64,000 nucleotides of DNA from Limnobacter sp. SAORIC-580. Its GTDB lineage: Bacteria; Pseudomonadota; Gammaproteobacteria; Burkholderiales; Burkholderiaceae_B. Numbering within the stretch: the first letter of the stretch is position 1; each line of letters starts with the position of its first letter. The notes under the pieces were generated by a model that searched no databases, was not told where the DNA came from, and worked only from the letters and a program-made list of their open reading frames with translations. Location of the stretch: positions 744,001 through 808,000 of the forward strand of contig NZ_CP053084.1 of assembly GCF_013004065.1 (NCBI RefSeq), given 5' to 3'. This document shows, one piece after another, positions 28,091 to 38,002 of this stretch. The position numbers and the translations under genes were made by a program.

Positions 28091-28449
28091 ACAAACTGAC
28101 GCTTGGTTTGGCGTGGACCTTTGGGTTTTGGTCGGCTTTTTGCCTTGGCTTTTTCGGAGTCTTCTGCTTTGGGGCGGAACAACACCAGCAACTTGCCAAT
28201 GTGTTGAACCAAGGCTGCGCCAGTTTCATCGCAAATGGCTTGCGCATATTCAAGGCGGGCTTCCCGGTCGTCGCCAGCCACGCGTACCTTGATCAGACCA
28301 TGTGCATTCAGGTTCATGTCGATTTCTTTGACCACATTGGGTGTTAAGCCCTTGTCGCCAATCAAAACTACCGGATCCAATGCATGGGCCTGGGCTTTAA
28401 GCGCCTTTTTCTCGGCGGGTGTCAGGGTTACAGCTGCGGTGTCCGTCAT
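28078..28449 (-). CDS. yhbY: YhbY/CRS1-type RNA-binding protein
   Basis: A 123-residue protein with the CRM domain (about 10-95): LTPAEKKALKAQAHALDP near the start, VVLIGDKGLTPNVVKEID and the tail IGKLLVLFRPK. The C-terminal 25 residues are a basic tail (Lys, Arg, Pro). YhbY associates with pre-50S ribosomal subunits. Divergent from rlmE, a common arrangement, which links it to ribosome assembly. Confidence 0.9.
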   Translation of the reverse strand: MTDTAAVTLTPAEKKALKAQAHALDPVVLIGDKGLTPNVVKEIDMNLNAHGLIKVRVAGDDREARLEYAQAICDETGAALVQHIGKLLVLFRPKAEDSEKAKAKSRPKPKGPRQTKRQFVSKD

Positions 28450-28477
28450 ATTAATTTTTCACTCGGTTGGGTAATCG

Positions 28478-29113
28478 GTGGCTAAAAAGAAGAAACTCAA
28501 TAAAAACTGGTTGCATGACCACATCAACGACCCATACGTGAAAATGGCCACGAATGCGGGTTATCGCGCCCGTGCGGCCTTCAAACTGAAGGAAATCGCC
28601 GAGCCAGAAGGGTTGTTGAAGCCAGGCATCAAGGTGGTCGACCTGGGCAGCGCGCCGGGAAGTTGGTCGCAGGTGCTTCGGGAAGCCTTGGTTGGGCCCG
28701 GGGGTGTCATCAATGGCCGTATTATCGCACTGGATCTGCTTCCAATGGAACCAATTGCGGGTGTTGAGTTCATTCAAGGGGATTTTCGCGACGAAGCCGT
28801 GCTCGAAGACCTGAACCAGCGCTTGGGTGGCGAAAAGCTGGATCTGGTGGTTTCCGACATGGCGCCCAATCTTTCCGGTGTGGCTGCAGCCGATTCAGCC
28901 CGAATTGAGCATGTGTGCGAGCTGGCCATTGATTTTGCATTGAATCACCTAAAGCCCAATGGGGCGCTGATCGTGAAGATTTTTCATGGGTCTTCCTACA
29001 GCAACATTGTGCACCAGATGAAGCAGGTGTTTAAAAGCGTGTCGCCGCGCAAACCCAAGGCCTCACGAGACCGTTCTCGTGAAACCTTTTTGCTTTGCAA
29101 GGGTCTTAAATAG
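28478..29113 (+). CDS. rlmE: 23S rRNA 2'-O-ribose U2552 methyltransferase RlmE (FtsJ)
   Basis: A 211-residue SAM methyltransferase. The basic N-terminus [20 protein letters not shown] is typical of RlmE, followed by [12 protein letters not shown] (catalytic Lys), [14 protein letters not shown] (SAM motif), [11 protein letters not shown] (catalytic Asp), LIVKIFHGS (catalytic Lys) and [10 protein letters not shown] (Glu). It starts with GTG at 28478. ftsH follows 150 bases later, as in most proteobacteria. Confidence 0.95.
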   Translation: MAKKKKLNKNWLHDHINDPYVKMATNAGYRARAAFKLKEIAEPEGLLKPGIKVVDLGSAPGSWSQVLREALVGPGGVINGRIIALDLLPMEPIAGVEFIQGDFRDEAVLEDLNQRLGGEKLDLVVSDMAPNLSGVAAADSARIEHVCELAIDFALNHLKPNGALIVKIFHGSSYSNIVHQMKQVFKSVSPRKPKASRDRSRETFLLCKGLK

Positions 29114-29263
29114 GTATTTTGCAGCATCATGATCCAGGCGATTGCGATTGTTAATGCACACCATGAAATAGTGTGATGGCGTATTTCATTCGCTTGGGTT
29201 TAAAATGGATAACCTGCCCCCATTTCCCTAGGGTGGTGGCAGAGTCCTCGAGGAGAAGTGGCA

Positions 29264-31186
29264 TTGAATAATTCGTTTTCCAAAGCAGCAGTCTGGTTGG
29301 TTGTAGCGCTGGTGCTCTTTACTGTGTTCAAACAGTTTGAAGGGCAACAAACACGCTCCAACGAAATGACCTATTCCGAGTTCATGCAGGATGCGCAAAA
29401 TGGACGCATCAAGAGCGTGATCGTTGAAGGGCGTGTGGTTCGCGCCCTGACTACCGATGACCGTGAGCGAGTGGTTTATTCGCCTGGCGACATCTGGATG
29501 GTCGGTGACCTGCTGAAGTACGGTGTGCAGGTGCGCGCCAAGCCCGAAGAAGAGCCATCGCTGTTGATGAGCCTTTTCGTGAGCTGGTTCCCCATGTTGC
29601 TGCTGATTGGTGTGTGGATCTTCTTCATGCGTCAAATGCAGGGCGGTGGCAAGGGTGGTGCATTCAGCTTTGGTAAAAGCCGCGCCAAATTGCTCGATGA
29701 GAATACCAACCCTGTTACCTTTGCGGACGTTGCAGGTTGCGACGAAGCCAAAGAAGACGTCCACGAGCTGGTTGAATTCCTGAAAGATCCCACCAAGTTC
29801 CAGAAGCTGGGTGGCCGAATTCCCCGTGGTGTGTTAATGGTGGGTTCACCAGGTACGGGTAAAACCTTGCTGGCCAAAGCCATTGCAGGTGAAGCCAAGG
29901 TGCCTTTCTTCGCAATCTCTGGTTCCGACTTCGTTGAAATGTTCGTGGGTGTGGGCGCGGCTCGTGTTCGCGACATGTTCGAGCAAGCCAAAAAGCAAGC
30001 TCCCTGTATTATTTTCATTGACGAAATTGATGCGGTGGGTCGCCAGCGTGGTGCAGGTTTGGGTGGCGGTAACGACGAACGCGAACAAACCCTGAACCAG
30101 ATGCTGGTTGAAATGGACGGTTTCGATACCAACCAGGGCATTATCGTGATTGCTGCGACCAACCGCCCCGATGTACTCGACCCAGCCTTGCTGCGTCCAG
30201 GCCGTTTTGACCGCCAAGTGGTTGTTAGCCTGCCCGATATCCGTGGCCGTGAACAAATTCTGAAAGTGCACATGCGCAAAATCCCAATGTCGCCAGACGT
30301 GGATGCATCTGTACTGGCCCGTGGTTGCCCCGGTTTCTCGGGTGCTGATTTGGCCAACCTGGTGAATGAAGCCGCTTTGTTTGCCGCACGCCGCAATGGC
30401 CGTGTGGTTGAAATGAACGACTTTGAAAAAGCCAAAGACAAGATCATCATGGGTGCCGAGCGCCGCAGCATGGTGATGCCCGAAGAGGAGCGCCGCAACA
30501 CGGCCTACCACGAGTCGGGCCACGCTGTGGTTGCCAAATTGATGACAAAAACCGACCCGGTGCACAAGGTAACGATCATTCCGCGTGGCCGTGCCTTGGG
30601 CGTGACCATGCAGTTGCCGGAAGGCGACCGTTACAGCATGGACAAAGAACGCATGCTGTGTACCATCGCCGTGTTGTTTGGTGGTCGTATTGCTGAAGAA
30701 ATTTTCATGAACCAGATGACCACGGGTGCATCGAATGACTTTGAGCGCGCAACAGCCATTGCCCGCGATATGGTGACCCGTTACGGCATGACCGAGGCTC
30801 TTGGCCCCATGGTGTATGCAGAGAACGAAGGTGAGGTGTTCCTGGGCCGTTCAGTGACCAAGACCACGCACATGAGCGAGCAGACCATGCAAATGGTGGA
30901 TGCTGAAATTCGCAAGATCATTGATTCCCAGTATAAAGTGGCTTGGGATATTCTGGATCAGAACCGTGACAAGGTTCACACCATGGCCAAGGCTTTGCTG
31001 GAGTGGGAAACCATTGATGCGGATCAGATTAACGACATTATGGATGGCAAAGACCCGCGTCCACCCTCAACTGGCGGTAGCACACCACCCACGGGTGGTA
31101 GCCCAAGCTCCAGTGGTGGCGGTGGCGAGAAGGTTGCTCCTGCGCCTCAGCCTGCACCTGCTGCGATGAGTGTGAAAGCAGATTAA
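29264..31186 (+). CDS. ftsH: ATP-dependent zinc metalloprotease FtsH
   Basis: About 640 residues, a membrane-anchored AAA+ protease. The TTG at 29264 is preferred because AGGAG lies 8 bases upstream; the GTG at 29258 is only 2 bases from it. Two N-terminal helices flank a periplasmic segment (about 5-20 and 105-122). The AAA module has Walker A GSPGTGKT, Walker B IIFIDEID and the second region homology [19 protein letters not shown]. The zinc site is HESGH. The C-terminus is a low-complexity Gly/Ser/Pro-Ala tail. Confidence 0.95.
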   Translation: MNNSFSKAAVWLVVALVLFTVFKQFEGQQTRSNEMTYSEFMQDAQNGRIKSVIVEGRVVRALTTDDRERVVYSPGDIWMVGDLLKYGVQVRAKPEEEPSLLMSLFVSWFPMLLLIGVWIFFMRQMQGGGKGGAFSFGKSRAKLLDENTNPVTFADVAGCDEAKEDVHELVEFLKDPTKFQKLGGRIPRGVLMVGSPGTGKTLLAKAIAGEAKVPFFAISGSDFVEMFVGVGAARVRDMFEQAKKQAPCIIFIDEIDAVGRQRGAGLGGGNDEREQTLNQMLVEMDGFDTNQGIIVIAATNRPDVLDPALLRPGRFDRQVVVSLPDIRGREQILKVHMRKIPMSPDVDASVLARGCPGFSGADLANLVNEAALFAARRNGRVVEMNDFEKAKDKIIMGAERRSMVMPEEERRNTAYHESGHAVVAKLMTKTDPVHKVTIIPRGRALGVTMQLPEGDRYSMDKERMLCTIAVLFGGRIAEEIFMNQMTTGASNDFERATAIARDMVTRYGMTEALGPMVYAENEGEVFLGRSVTKTTHMSEQTMQMVDAEIRKIIDSQYKVAWDILDQNRDKVHTMAKALLEWETIDADQINDIMDGKDPRPPSTGGSTPPTGGSPSSSGGGGEKVAPAPQPAPAAMSVKAD

Positions 31187-31211
31187 ACCCTGCTGGGTTT
31201 GTTAAAACTTG

Positions 31212-31244
31212 AAAGCCGTTGGTTTCGCGACCAGCGGCTTTTTT
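31212..31244 (+). terminator. Terminator after ftsH
   Basis: AAAGCCGTTGGT pairs with ACCAGCGGCTTT (one G-T pair) around a 6-base loop, then a T run, 26 bases after the ftsH stop. Confidence 0.9.
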
Positions 31245-31257
31245 GTTGACTTCTCGC

Positions 31258-31371
31258 GAGGCTTGGGTGCTACGTCACCAAGCCTTAAGCAAGTCTTCTG
31301 ATTGTGGCGCGGCGTTGGTGTGGTCGAGGCTTGGGCGCTGTGCCACCTTGCCTAAGCAATGCTTCTGATCC
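31258..31371. repeat. Two-copy direct repeat, period 68
   Basis: GAGGCTTGGGTGCTACGTCA at 31258 recurs as GAGGCTTGGGCGCTGTGCCA at 31326. Similarity runs about 45 bases in each copy, through AGCAA and CTTCTGAT. The copies are diverged but aligned without large gaps. They start the geneless spacer between the ftsH terminator and folP. Confidence 0.65.
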
Positions 31372-31402
31372 GGCTTGATGCTTCTGGCTTGGGGCATGCG
31401 AA

Positions 31403-31710
31403 ACGCTTAAGCGTCTTCGCATCGGTTCCTAGCGGAACCGCCCCGCGCTACGAAGCCGCCGGGAAGCCTTGCAAAGCCGGCAAGGCGGCACAGTACCCAA
31501 GCCTGCCCACCCCGCACCCCGCACCCCGAGGGTCGCCGGCGTTGTCGGCCTCACGCTCAGGTGGCGATACCCTCGCAGCGCAGATCAAGAAAACCTGCCC
31601 TTGGTGTTGATTCACCGTCCGCTCGGCGAGGCCGAAAGCGCAGCCCGCCCGCTGTTTAGCGGGTGCGCTTAGGACGGTGAACCAATAACAAGGGGGTATT
31701 CAGGTTTTCT
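31403..31710. repeat. Hairpin-rich element with a long nested inverted repeat, ftsH-folP spacer
   Basis: The segment holds ACGCTTAAGCGT (31403-31414), CGGTTCC-TAGC-GGAACCG (31423-31440), GCCTTGC/GCAAGGC (31466-31486) and then a long inverted repeat. In the last, AGAAAACCTG (31588) pairs with CAGGTTTTCT (31701), TTCACCGTCC (31611) with GGACGGTGAA (31672), AAGCGCA (31636) with TGCGCTT (31664), and CCCGCT-GTTT-AGCGGG (31648-31663) closes the tip. It could be a non-coding RNA, a small non-autonomous mobile element or a recombination substrate. No convincing gene lies inside. Confidence 0.6.
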
Positions 31711-31801
31711 GGCGAAAGAGGGTATGCACCTGAGCAAGCTAAGCGGAACAGGTTTTCACCTTTGCCGTAAAATACCAGCACAGCAACTCGCAAGGCAGCA
31801 C

Positions 31802-32638
31802 ATGGTTCGCACTTGGAAAGCAGGTCGTTTCGAGCTTACCTACACGCACGGCAAGCCTTTGATTATGGGCATCGTGAATGTCACGCCCGATTCATTTTCG
31901 GACGGTGGCAAGCACCATAAAACCAGCCTGGCAATTGAGCATGCCCGCAAGCTAGTGGAGCAGGGTGCACAAATTCTGGACATTGGCGGGGAGTCTACCC
32001 GGCCGGGTGCTCTGGGTGTTGATGCTGACGAAGAATGGGCACGCGTCGCAGACGTTCTGAAAGAGTTGATGAACTGGAATGTGCCGTTGTCGATTGACAC
32101 CATGAAAGCCGACGTGATGGCGCGTGCGGTAAATTTGGGTGTGGACATTCTGAATGATGTAAATGGTTTTCGGGATGCTGGTGCGGAAGCTGTGCTTGCG
32201 CAATCGAACGCGGGTGCGGTAGTGATGCACATGCAAGGTGAGCCGCGCACCATGCAAAACTCGCCCCAGTACAACCATGTGGTCAACGATGTTGAGGCAT
32301 TTCTGAACCAACGCATGCTGGCGCTTGAGCAAATGGGTGTGCAGGCAAGCCGTATTCTTGTGGACCCTGGCTTTGGTTTTGGCAAAACACTGCAACACAA
32401 TATTGATTTGCTGAGGGCAACGCCCCTGTTTTCTACTTTGGGAGCTGGGGTGTTGGTGGGAGTGTCGCGCAAGCGCATGATAGCCGAGCTTACAGGGCAA
32501 GCTGACCCTGCTTTGCGCACGGCCGGCTCGGTGGCTGCGGCAACCTACGCGGCGCAACACGGGGCGGCTGTGTTGCGCGTGCATGATGTGCGTGAAACGG
32601 TGGAGGCCTTGAAAGTGGCCTTCGCCTTGAATCAATGA
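31802..32638 (+). CDS. folP: Dihydropteroate synthase
   Basis: A 278-residue TIM-barrel enzyme joining p-aminobenzoate to the pterin diphosphate in folate synthesis. Start 31802 gives MVRTWKAGRFELTYTHGKP; the frame is open from 31724 but the added residues are not family-like. Signatures: MGIVNVTPDSFSDGGKH, LDIGGESTRPGA, GVDILNDVNGF, VVMHMQGEPRTMQ, DPGFGFGKT and VGVSRKRMI. It overlaps the next gene by 4 bases (ATGA). Confidence 0.95.
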   Translation: MVRTWKAGRFELTYTHGKPLIMGIVNVTPDSFSDGGKHHKTSLAIEHARKLVEQGAQILDIGGESTRPGALGVDADEEWARVADVLKELMNWNVPLSIDTMKADVMARAVNLGVDILNDVNGFRDAGAEAVLAQSNAGAVVMHMQGEPRTMQNSPQYNHVVNDVEAFLNQRMLALEQMGVQASRILVDPGFGFGKTLQHNIDLLRATPLFSTLGAGVLVGVSRKRMIAELTGQADPALRTAGSVAAATYAAQHGAAVLRVHDVRETVEALKVAFALNQ

Positions 32639-33627
32639 TGCAGGCGGCCAGCGTGCCCAAGTTGCCCACGATTTACGTGAGCGTTGCGGCATACCGCGAG
32701 CCCCACCTTTATTTGACCATTCATCAACTGTTTGCCAAAGCCGCTCACCCACAGCGAATTCATGTGGGTTTGGTGGATCAGTCCGAGCAGTTGAACCCTG
32801 CGTGGTTAGGCCAGTTTCCCGCGCGCAAAAACATCAACTATGTGGGCTTGTCGCCCGTGGATTCTCGCGGTGTTAGCTGGGCGCGGTCCATCGCTTTTTC
32901 GCTGTACAACGACCAGGATTATTTGCTGCAAATTGATTCTCACACTTTGTTTGATCAAGGCTGGGATGAGTTGTTGATTCAACAACTGCTGCGGCTTCAA
33001 GCGACTCACCCCAAGCCGTTGATTAGCACCTACCCGCCAGGTTTCCGGTTTGATGGGCAGGGCAGGGCGGTGGCGGATGAACCTGCAAAATCTGACGAGA
33101 TATTTTTCATTGAACGCGACCCTGGCAGTGTGTTGACCGCCGAGCGCGCTGTGTTGCAGTTCCGGGTGGTGCGAAAGCGGGCTGAGCAGCCTAATACGAC
33201 CCACCTGCCGGGTTTTCATGTGGGGGCGTGTTTTTTGTTCACCACGGGCGATTTTACCCAGCAGGTGCCGTACGACCCCTATCTGTATTTTCGGGGAGAG
33301 GAACAAAGCCTTTCCTTGCGCGCGCATGCCAAGGGCTATCAGGTGTTTCACCCTCGGCACAATCTGATTCCGCTGTATCACTTGTACAAAGAGGGGGGCA
33401 AAGTGGTTGAGGGGCAGCATTGGCACCCCGACATGGAGGCCAAGCGCCACACAGCTTTTGGTTGGTTGCAACAACGGTCCAACGAGCGTACCCATGCCTT
33501 GTTCACGCCAGGCGCTGATTTGGGGGTGTATGGGATAGACAACCCGGCGCACCTTGAAAGCTTTTGTAAATTAAGCGGGATTGATTACCTTGGGCGCACT
33601 GCAGTTCCCGTAAAATCAGATCAATAA
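32635..33627 (+). CDS. GlcNAc-transferase family glycosyltransferase (Gnt1-like)
   Basis: A 330-residue cytosolic glycosyltransferase. The pattern IYVSVAAYREPHLYLTIHQL, HVGLVDQSEQ, RGVSWARSIAFSLYNDQDYL, LQIDSHTLFDQGWDE (DxH metal site) and FHVGACFLF with YFRGEEQSLSLRAHAKGY matches the PF11397-type GlcNAc-transferases known from the eukaryotic Skp1 glycosylating enzyme and scattered bacteria. Donor and acceptor are unknown. It is wedged between folP (4-base overlap) and glmM (27-base gap), two genes that are normally adjacent. Confidence 0.8.
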   Translation: MMQAASVPKLPTIYVSVAAYREPHLYLTIHQLFAKAAHPQRIHVGLVDQSEQLNPAWLGQFPARKNINYVGLSPVDSRGVSWARSIAFSLYNDQDYLLQIDSHTLFDQGWDELLIQQLLRLQATHPKPLISTYPPGFRFDGQGRAVADEPAKSDEIFFIERDPGSVLTAERAVLQFRVVRKRAEQPNTTHLPGFHVGACFLFTTGDFTQQVPYDPYLYFRGEEQSLSLRAHAKGYQVFHPRHNLIPLYHLYKEGGKVVEGQHWHPDMEAKRHTAFGWLQQRSNERTHALFTPGADLGVYGIDNPAHLESFCKLSGIDYLGRTAVPVKSDQ

Positions 33628-33654
33628 ACACCATTCACCTATTGCAGATATTCC

Positions 33655-35007
33655 ATGAGCAGACAATATTTCGGTACCGATGGCATTCGCGGCACGGTGG
33701 GGCAAAGCCCCATGGTTCCCGACTTTGTGTTGCGTTTGGGGCAAGCCGCTGGCACGGTGCTGGCCAAACACGAAGGTGATGGAAGGCGCCCACAGGTGCT
33801 AATTGGCAAGGACACTCGCGTGAGTGGCTATTTGCTGGAAAGCTGCCTTGAAGCGGGCTTTACTTCGGTGGGTGTGGATGTGGTGATGGTGGGCCCCATG
33901 CCTACTGCAGGTGTGGCCTATTTGGCACGTGCCTTGAACATGTCAGCAGGCGTGGTGATTAGTGCCTCCCACAACCCTTACCAAGACAACGGCATCAAGT
34001 TTTTCTCGGGAGAGGGCACCAAATTGCCCGATGCCTGGGAGATGGAAATTGAGGCACAACTGGCGTTGAATGCGCCTTGCAAATCATCTGAAGAGTTGGG
34101 CAAGGCCAAACGCTTGAATGACGCGGCGGGCCGTTACATTGAATTTTGTAAAGGCACTTTTCCCCGCGACAAACACCTGCGCGGGCTAAAAATTGTGGTG
34201 GATTGTGCCAACGGCGCTGCCTACCAAATTGCCCCCGCGGTTTTCCGTGAACTGGGTGCCGATGTGGTGGTGTTGGCTGATCAGCCCGATGGTTTGAACA
34301 TTAACCGAGGTGTGGGTGCCACTTACCCCGACTTTGTAGCCAGGGCTGTGTTTGAACACAAGGCTGATTATGGTTTTGCGCTGGATGGCGACGCCGACCG
34401 ATTGATTTGCGTGGACGGCAGCGGTCGAATTTACAATGGCGACGAGTTGTTGTTTGCCTTGGTCGCCGAGCGTTTGCACATGCAGGGCAGGGTGGATGGT
34501 GTGGTAGGCACCTTGATGAGTAACCTTGGGCTTGAGCTTGCCTTGAAGCAACTGAATGTGGGCTTTGAGCGCGCCAAGGTGGGCGACCGCTATGTGTTTG
34601 AAAAACTGCAGGCCAACGGCTGGCAGTTGGGGGGTGAAAGTTCAGGGCATTTGTTGGTTCTTGACCGCCATTCTACGGGTGACGGCATTGTGAGTGCACT
34701 TCAGGTGCTGCGCGCTGTGCGCAACCTTGGCATGCCTTTGGCCGATATTTTAAAGCCAGTGGCCATGCTGCCACAGGTGCTTAAAAACGCTCGCTTGCCC
34801 ATGGGCTACGACTGGGCGAACGATGTGAAAGTGCAGGGCGTGTGCGAGGCTGTGAAGGCGGAGTTGGGCAGCAATGGTCGTTTGTTGATTCGCCCTTCCG
34901 GCACCGAACCTGTGTTGCGCGTGATGGTGGAGACAGCGGACAAATTCACGGCCAATCGTTTGGTCGATTCCATTTTGGCGGCTTTGCCAAAGGCACCCCC
35001 ACAATAA
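33655..35007 (+). CDS. glmM: Phosphoglucosamine mutase
   Basis: A 450-residue enzyme converting glucosamine-6-phosphate to glucosamine-1-phosphate for UDP-GlcNAc. Visible: N-terminal [12 protein letters not shown], the phosphoserine loop [19 protein letters not shown], the metal loop [14 protein letters not shown], the sugar loop GGESSGHLL and the phosphate loop [14 protein letters not shown]. Full length. A perfect hairpin (CCCCACAAT-AA-ATTGTGGGG, 34997-35016) overlaps the stop codon. Confidence 0.95.
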   Translation: MSRQYFGTDGIRGTVGQSPMVPDFVLRLGQAAGTVLAKHEGDGRRPQVLIGKDTRVSGYLLESCLEAGFTSVGVDVVMVGPMPTAGVAYLARALNMSAGVVISASHNPYQDNGIKFFSGEGTKLPDAWEMEIEAQLALNAPCKSSEELGKAKRLNDAAGRYIEFCKGTFPRDKHLRGLKIVVDCANGAAYQIAPAVFRELGADVVVLADQPDGLNINRGVGATYPDFVARAVFEHKADYGFALDGDADRLICVDGSGRIYNGDELLFALVAERLHMQGRVDGVVGTLMSNLGLELALKQLNVGFERAKVGDRYVFEKLQANGWQLGGESSGHLLVLDRHSTGDGIVSALQVLRAVRNLGMPLADILKPVAMLPQVLKNARLPMGYDWANDVKVQGVCEAVKAELGSNGRLLIRPSGTEPVLRVMVETADKFTANRLVDSILAALPKAPPQ

Positions 35008-35057
35008 ATTGTGGGGATGCGTCGAGGCGTTCTCAGGCCTGTTGATGTGTGCCGAGT

Positions 35058-37694
35058 TTAGGCCGGGCTGAGTGTTTGCAGGTGCTCAAGGAAGGGACCA
35101 GGTTCTCCCGCTTCGATTGAAGATGAAATTGCTGCGGGCGTTCCAGTCAAAAAGCCTACTGGATCGGGACCGTCTCCAGGTTCACCACCCACGGGGGCGC
35201 CACCACCTTGCAGTGAAGACGCGATGACGTCGGGTGCGCCTTCCAACGTGCCTTGAACAAACTCAGGGTTGCTTTGGTCTGGGGTGCCACGCACATCCGT
35301 GTAGGCGTCTCCATTCAAGACGGCTTGAATTCTGGGTGCCAGTTCGTCGCTACCCCCTGGTGCCCGGCTGGTCAGGAATGCCTGGCCAGCGCCGGGGCCC
35401 TGATCTTCAACCGACGCTAGAAATGCGTCCGTGCCTGCATTGTATTCAGTTACAAACAGGTTCAGGCCTTCATCTACGCCTGTGAATGCGCGCTCCACGC
35501 CTTCAACAATTGCGGAGGCAAAGGCTGCGTCTGCGGGTACCAGCCCTTTCACAAGGGATGGAGCGGGCCCATCACCGCCACCGCCACCACCAGCGGCCAG
35601 TGCCTCTACGACAGCTGACGGAAAACTCAATACACCGTCTGCAATTGTTAGCACGTCGTTTTCGGTACCAATCACATCCATGTCAGTGAATGCGTCGTCT
35701 TCGCCAAAGCCATCATCGCCATCGGGGCCGTTGATGAATGTACCGAAGTCTGTACCGGGGTCGGCATCATCATTTTCACCGTCTACATTACCCACGGCAT
35801 CGGCTGCCAGAGAAGGTATCGCTTCGACCAGCTGGACTGCGACACCCGCAGTGTCGTCCATGATTTGACCAGCAAAGTTTTGTACTGCGAGATTTGCTGC
35901 GGCAAATCCATCCTCGGGGCTACCGCCGTTGGCGGGGTTGCCCGCTTCAAAAGCGGCTTGCATGTCACTTGCAAATTGCTGCTCGGGTGATTGCTCAACT
36001 GGATCGCCACCACCGCCTTCTGGGGGTGTGGGTGCGTAACCTTGCGGGTTGATTTCCTGCAAGTTTGCCGCGATGATACCCGCGGCCTCTGCTGCGCGGG
36101 TGGCGATGTTGTCGCCACCTGGGCCCTGGTTGATTCGGTCAAATACAACTGCAGTCATGTCTGTCTCCTTAGAATTATTAATAACAGCGAGAGTCACATC
36201 GGCGAATTGCCTTTGTGTGGTGGAGATGTCTCGAGAGACGAACCCCATTTCATGGAGGGCAAATGCGCCCAACGCAACCACCGAACTGGCAGTCAGCGTG
36301 TCTGTTTGTTGCAGTACTTGAACTAGTGATGTAGAGGGCAAACTGCCATCTCTCACTACATCTGCGGAGCTGAGCAATATGCTTTCGAGGTTTGTTCCGG
36401 CTGGCTCTGTGATGAATGCAACTTGTGGAACCACGACTGTTGGAAGGAAAACCTGTCCTCCAGAAGGTGCTGTGGCGTCTCCTGGCTTCACGTCAAATCG
36501 CATGGATTCGTTGCCAGTGTTCAGAGCAAGGTTTTCAACAGAAACCCCAGGGGTAATTTGCAATCCTTCCTCGCTGAATACTTTTCGTACAGCTTTTGCA
36601 ATGTCTTGAAGCGACTGCGCCATGCTGCTGCGGGTCAGGTCCAGCGATAGATCCCGGATTTCCAGGGTAGTGCCCAAATTAACGGAAAACTCTCGAAGCG
36701 AAACTCCGTCTTCTCCCGAACCAGAGGAGTCAGGCGCGGTGATGCTGTCCTCCCCTGCGTTGCGCATGTCTTCTTGGATTGAGCGTGTTGAGGCTGCGTT
36801 GAGAAGGTTCACATCCTCGATCGACAACAATGGTCGATCTCCACCCGCAAACACCTGGATTTTTGGGTCGAGTACGGTCACTGTCCAGTCCATAAGATCG
36901 TCGGTTTGCGTTTCGATCCCAAGGGCTTCAAGGTTTTGAAGTTGAAGCAGTTGAATTCCGAGAGGTGCAATGGTCAGTGAATTGGCATTCAGGAGAATCG
37001 GCAGATCTGGACCGTCGGAGTCGGAGTCGGAGTCGGAGTCGGAGTCGGAGTCGGAGTCGGAGTCGGAGTCGGAGTCGGAGTCGGAGTCGGAGTCGGAGTC
37101 GGAGTCGGAGTCGGAGTCGGAGTCGGAGTCGGAGTCGCTGTCGGAGTCGCTGTCGGAGTCGCTGTCGGAGTCGCTGTCGGAGTCGCTGTCGGAGTCGCTG
37201 TCAGAATCGCTGTCAGAATCGCTGTCAGAATCGCTATCGGAGTCGGAGTCGCTGTCAGAGTCGCTGTCAGAGTCGCTGTCAGAGTCGCTGTCAGAGTCGC
37301 TGTCAGAGTCGCTGTCAGAGTCGGAGTCACTGTCGGATTCATCACTTGGTGTTACGGAGCGGCTCGATCCACCCGCGATAACTCCCAGAGTAACGGCTCC
37401 CCCCGCCAACGAGCCAAATCCAGCGAGGCCCAACTCGGCACCGAACAAACCTGCCAGCTTCTCAGTTTCCTCACCTGTCTCGTTTTCGAGCAAAACACCG
37501 TGTTCTGTTTGCTCTGTCTGGTTTTTTGTTTCTTCCTGCGACAAAACAGCCAGTTTCGGCGGCACAACGATTGGCTTTTCGCTGCCAGATGGTGATATCG
37601 GATTGCTCTGACCCGGCAAGCCAAATGACGCAGCGCCGACAGGCGGTGCTGAAGTTGATCGCTCAGTACCCTTTGATTCTGTTTGATCGGTCAT
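35058..37694 (-). CDS. Large Ser-Asp repeat protein, probable surface or secreted adhesin-like protein
   Basis: An 878-residue acidic protein of no recognised family. Residues 1-85 are polar; a Gly/Ala-rich hydrophobic stretch (about 86-112, [20 protein letters not shown]) recalls the N-terminal segment of large type I-secreted adhesins. A run of about 108 residues of alternating Ser-Asp follows (coded by 37014-37340), then about 650 residues of acidic, Gly/Pro-rich sequence ending [16 protein letters not shown]. There is no classical signal peptide, lipobox or LPXTG. No secretion genes are adjacent. Confidence 0.7.
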   Translation of the reverse strand: MTDQTESKGTERSTSAPPVGAASFGLPGQSNPISPSGSEKPIVVPPKLAVLSQEETKNQTEQTEHGVLLENETGEETEKLAGLFGAELGLAGFGSLAGGAVTLGVIAGGSSRSVTPSDESDSDSDSDSDSDSDSDSDSDSDSDSDSDSDSDSDSDSDSDSDSDSDSDSDSDSDSDSDSDSDSDSDSDSDSDSDSDSDSDSDSDSDSDSDSDSDSDSDSDSDSDSDSDGPDLPILLNANSLTIAPLGIQLLQLQNLEALGIETQTDDLMDWTVTVLDPKIQVFAGGDRPLLSIEDVNLLNAASTRSIQEDMRNAGEDSITAPDSSGSGEDGVSLREFSVNLGTTLEIRDLSLDLTRSSMAQSLQDIAKAVRKVFSEEGLQITPGVSVENLALNTGNESMRFDVKPGDATAPSGGQVFLPTVVVPQVAFITEPAGTNLESILLSSADVVRDGSLPSTSLVQVLQQTDTLTASSVVALGAFALHEMGFVSRDISTTQRQFADVTLAVINNSKETDMTAVVFDRINQGPGGDNIATRAAEAAGIIAANLQEINPQGYAPTPPEGGGGDPVEQSPEQQFASDMQAAFEAGNPANGGSPEDGFAAANLAVQNFAGQIMDDTAGVAVQLVEAIPSLAADAVGNVDGENDDADPGTDFGTFINGPDGDDGFGEDDAFTDMDVIGTENDVLTIADGVLSFPSAVVEALAAGGGGGGDGPAPSLVKGLVPADAAFASAIVEGVERAFTGVDEGLNLFVTEYNAGTDAFLASVEDQGPGAGQAFLTSRAPGGSDELAPRIQAVLNGDAYTDVRGTPDQSNPEFVQGTLEGAPDVIASSLQGGGAPVGGEPGDGPDPVGFLTGTPAAISSSIEAGEPGPFLEHLQTLSPA
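37014..37340. repeat. Hexanucleotide tandem repeat coding for (Ser-Asp)n, with 12-base higher-order units
   Basis: On the plus strand the first part is about 20 units of GAGTCG. Then come about six units of GCTGTCGGAGTC, three of GCTGTCAGAATC, one variant, and about seven of GCTGTCAGAGTC. All units are multiples of 6, so copy changes keep the reading frame. The blocks show successive rounds of expansion and point mutation. Confidence 0.95.
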
Positions 37695-38002
37695 TGGACA
37701 GGTAGGACTTGTTGTTGTCCAATTGCTACTTGAACTGATCTGAGGTGGATTTTATGTGGGTTTCTGGATTTAACAAATATTGAGGGTGGTTGTTGTTTTT
37801 CTTATTATTTTGATAATAAAAATATATTTATTAAACAATCACTTGTTTTGGTTATTAAGAATAATTCTTTGAATGCATGGGAATTTCGTACGTCATAGTT
37901 GCTGGAATTTATTTAACAATCTAATGTATTGTACTTATTTGATGCCAACGTAACTTAAGGGAAAACGCTCAGAAAGAAGTAAGAATTAATCCAAGTGTTT
38001 TT
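37695..38002. other. AT-rich intergenic region between Ser-Asp protein and FkbM genes
   Basis: These 308 bases are far richer in A and T than the surroundings and hold no gene. A perfect AT hairpin (TTATTAT-N4-ATAATAA, 37802-37819) lies about 110 bases before the Ser-Asp gene start. The region presumably holds that gene's promoter, but no clear -35/-10 pair was picked out. Confidence 0.5.

Noticed and set aside
31359..31672. Short open frames of 67-83 codons in the ftsH-folP spacer
   Set aside because: No ribosome site, composition is Pro/Ser/Arg low complexity caused by GC-rich hairpins, and two overlapping frames are equally open.
31588..31710. Integron attC site
   Set aside because: The inverted repeat ends lack the GTTRRRY/RYYYAAC core sites, and there is no integrase or cassette array.
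31724..31801. Longer N-terminus for folP
   Set aside because: The extra 26 residues are not family-like and the start at 31802 gives the normal N-terminus.
37014..37340. CRISPR-like periodic repeat
   Set aside because: Units are 6 or 12 bases without spacers and lie inside one coding frame; no cas genes are near.
36970..37611. Plus-strand frames of 138-213 codons made of Ser-Glu or Arg-Ser runs over the hexamer tract
   Set aside because: They are antisense readings of the repeat coding for Ser-Asp on the minus strand; only the minus frame continues into ordered sequence on both sides.
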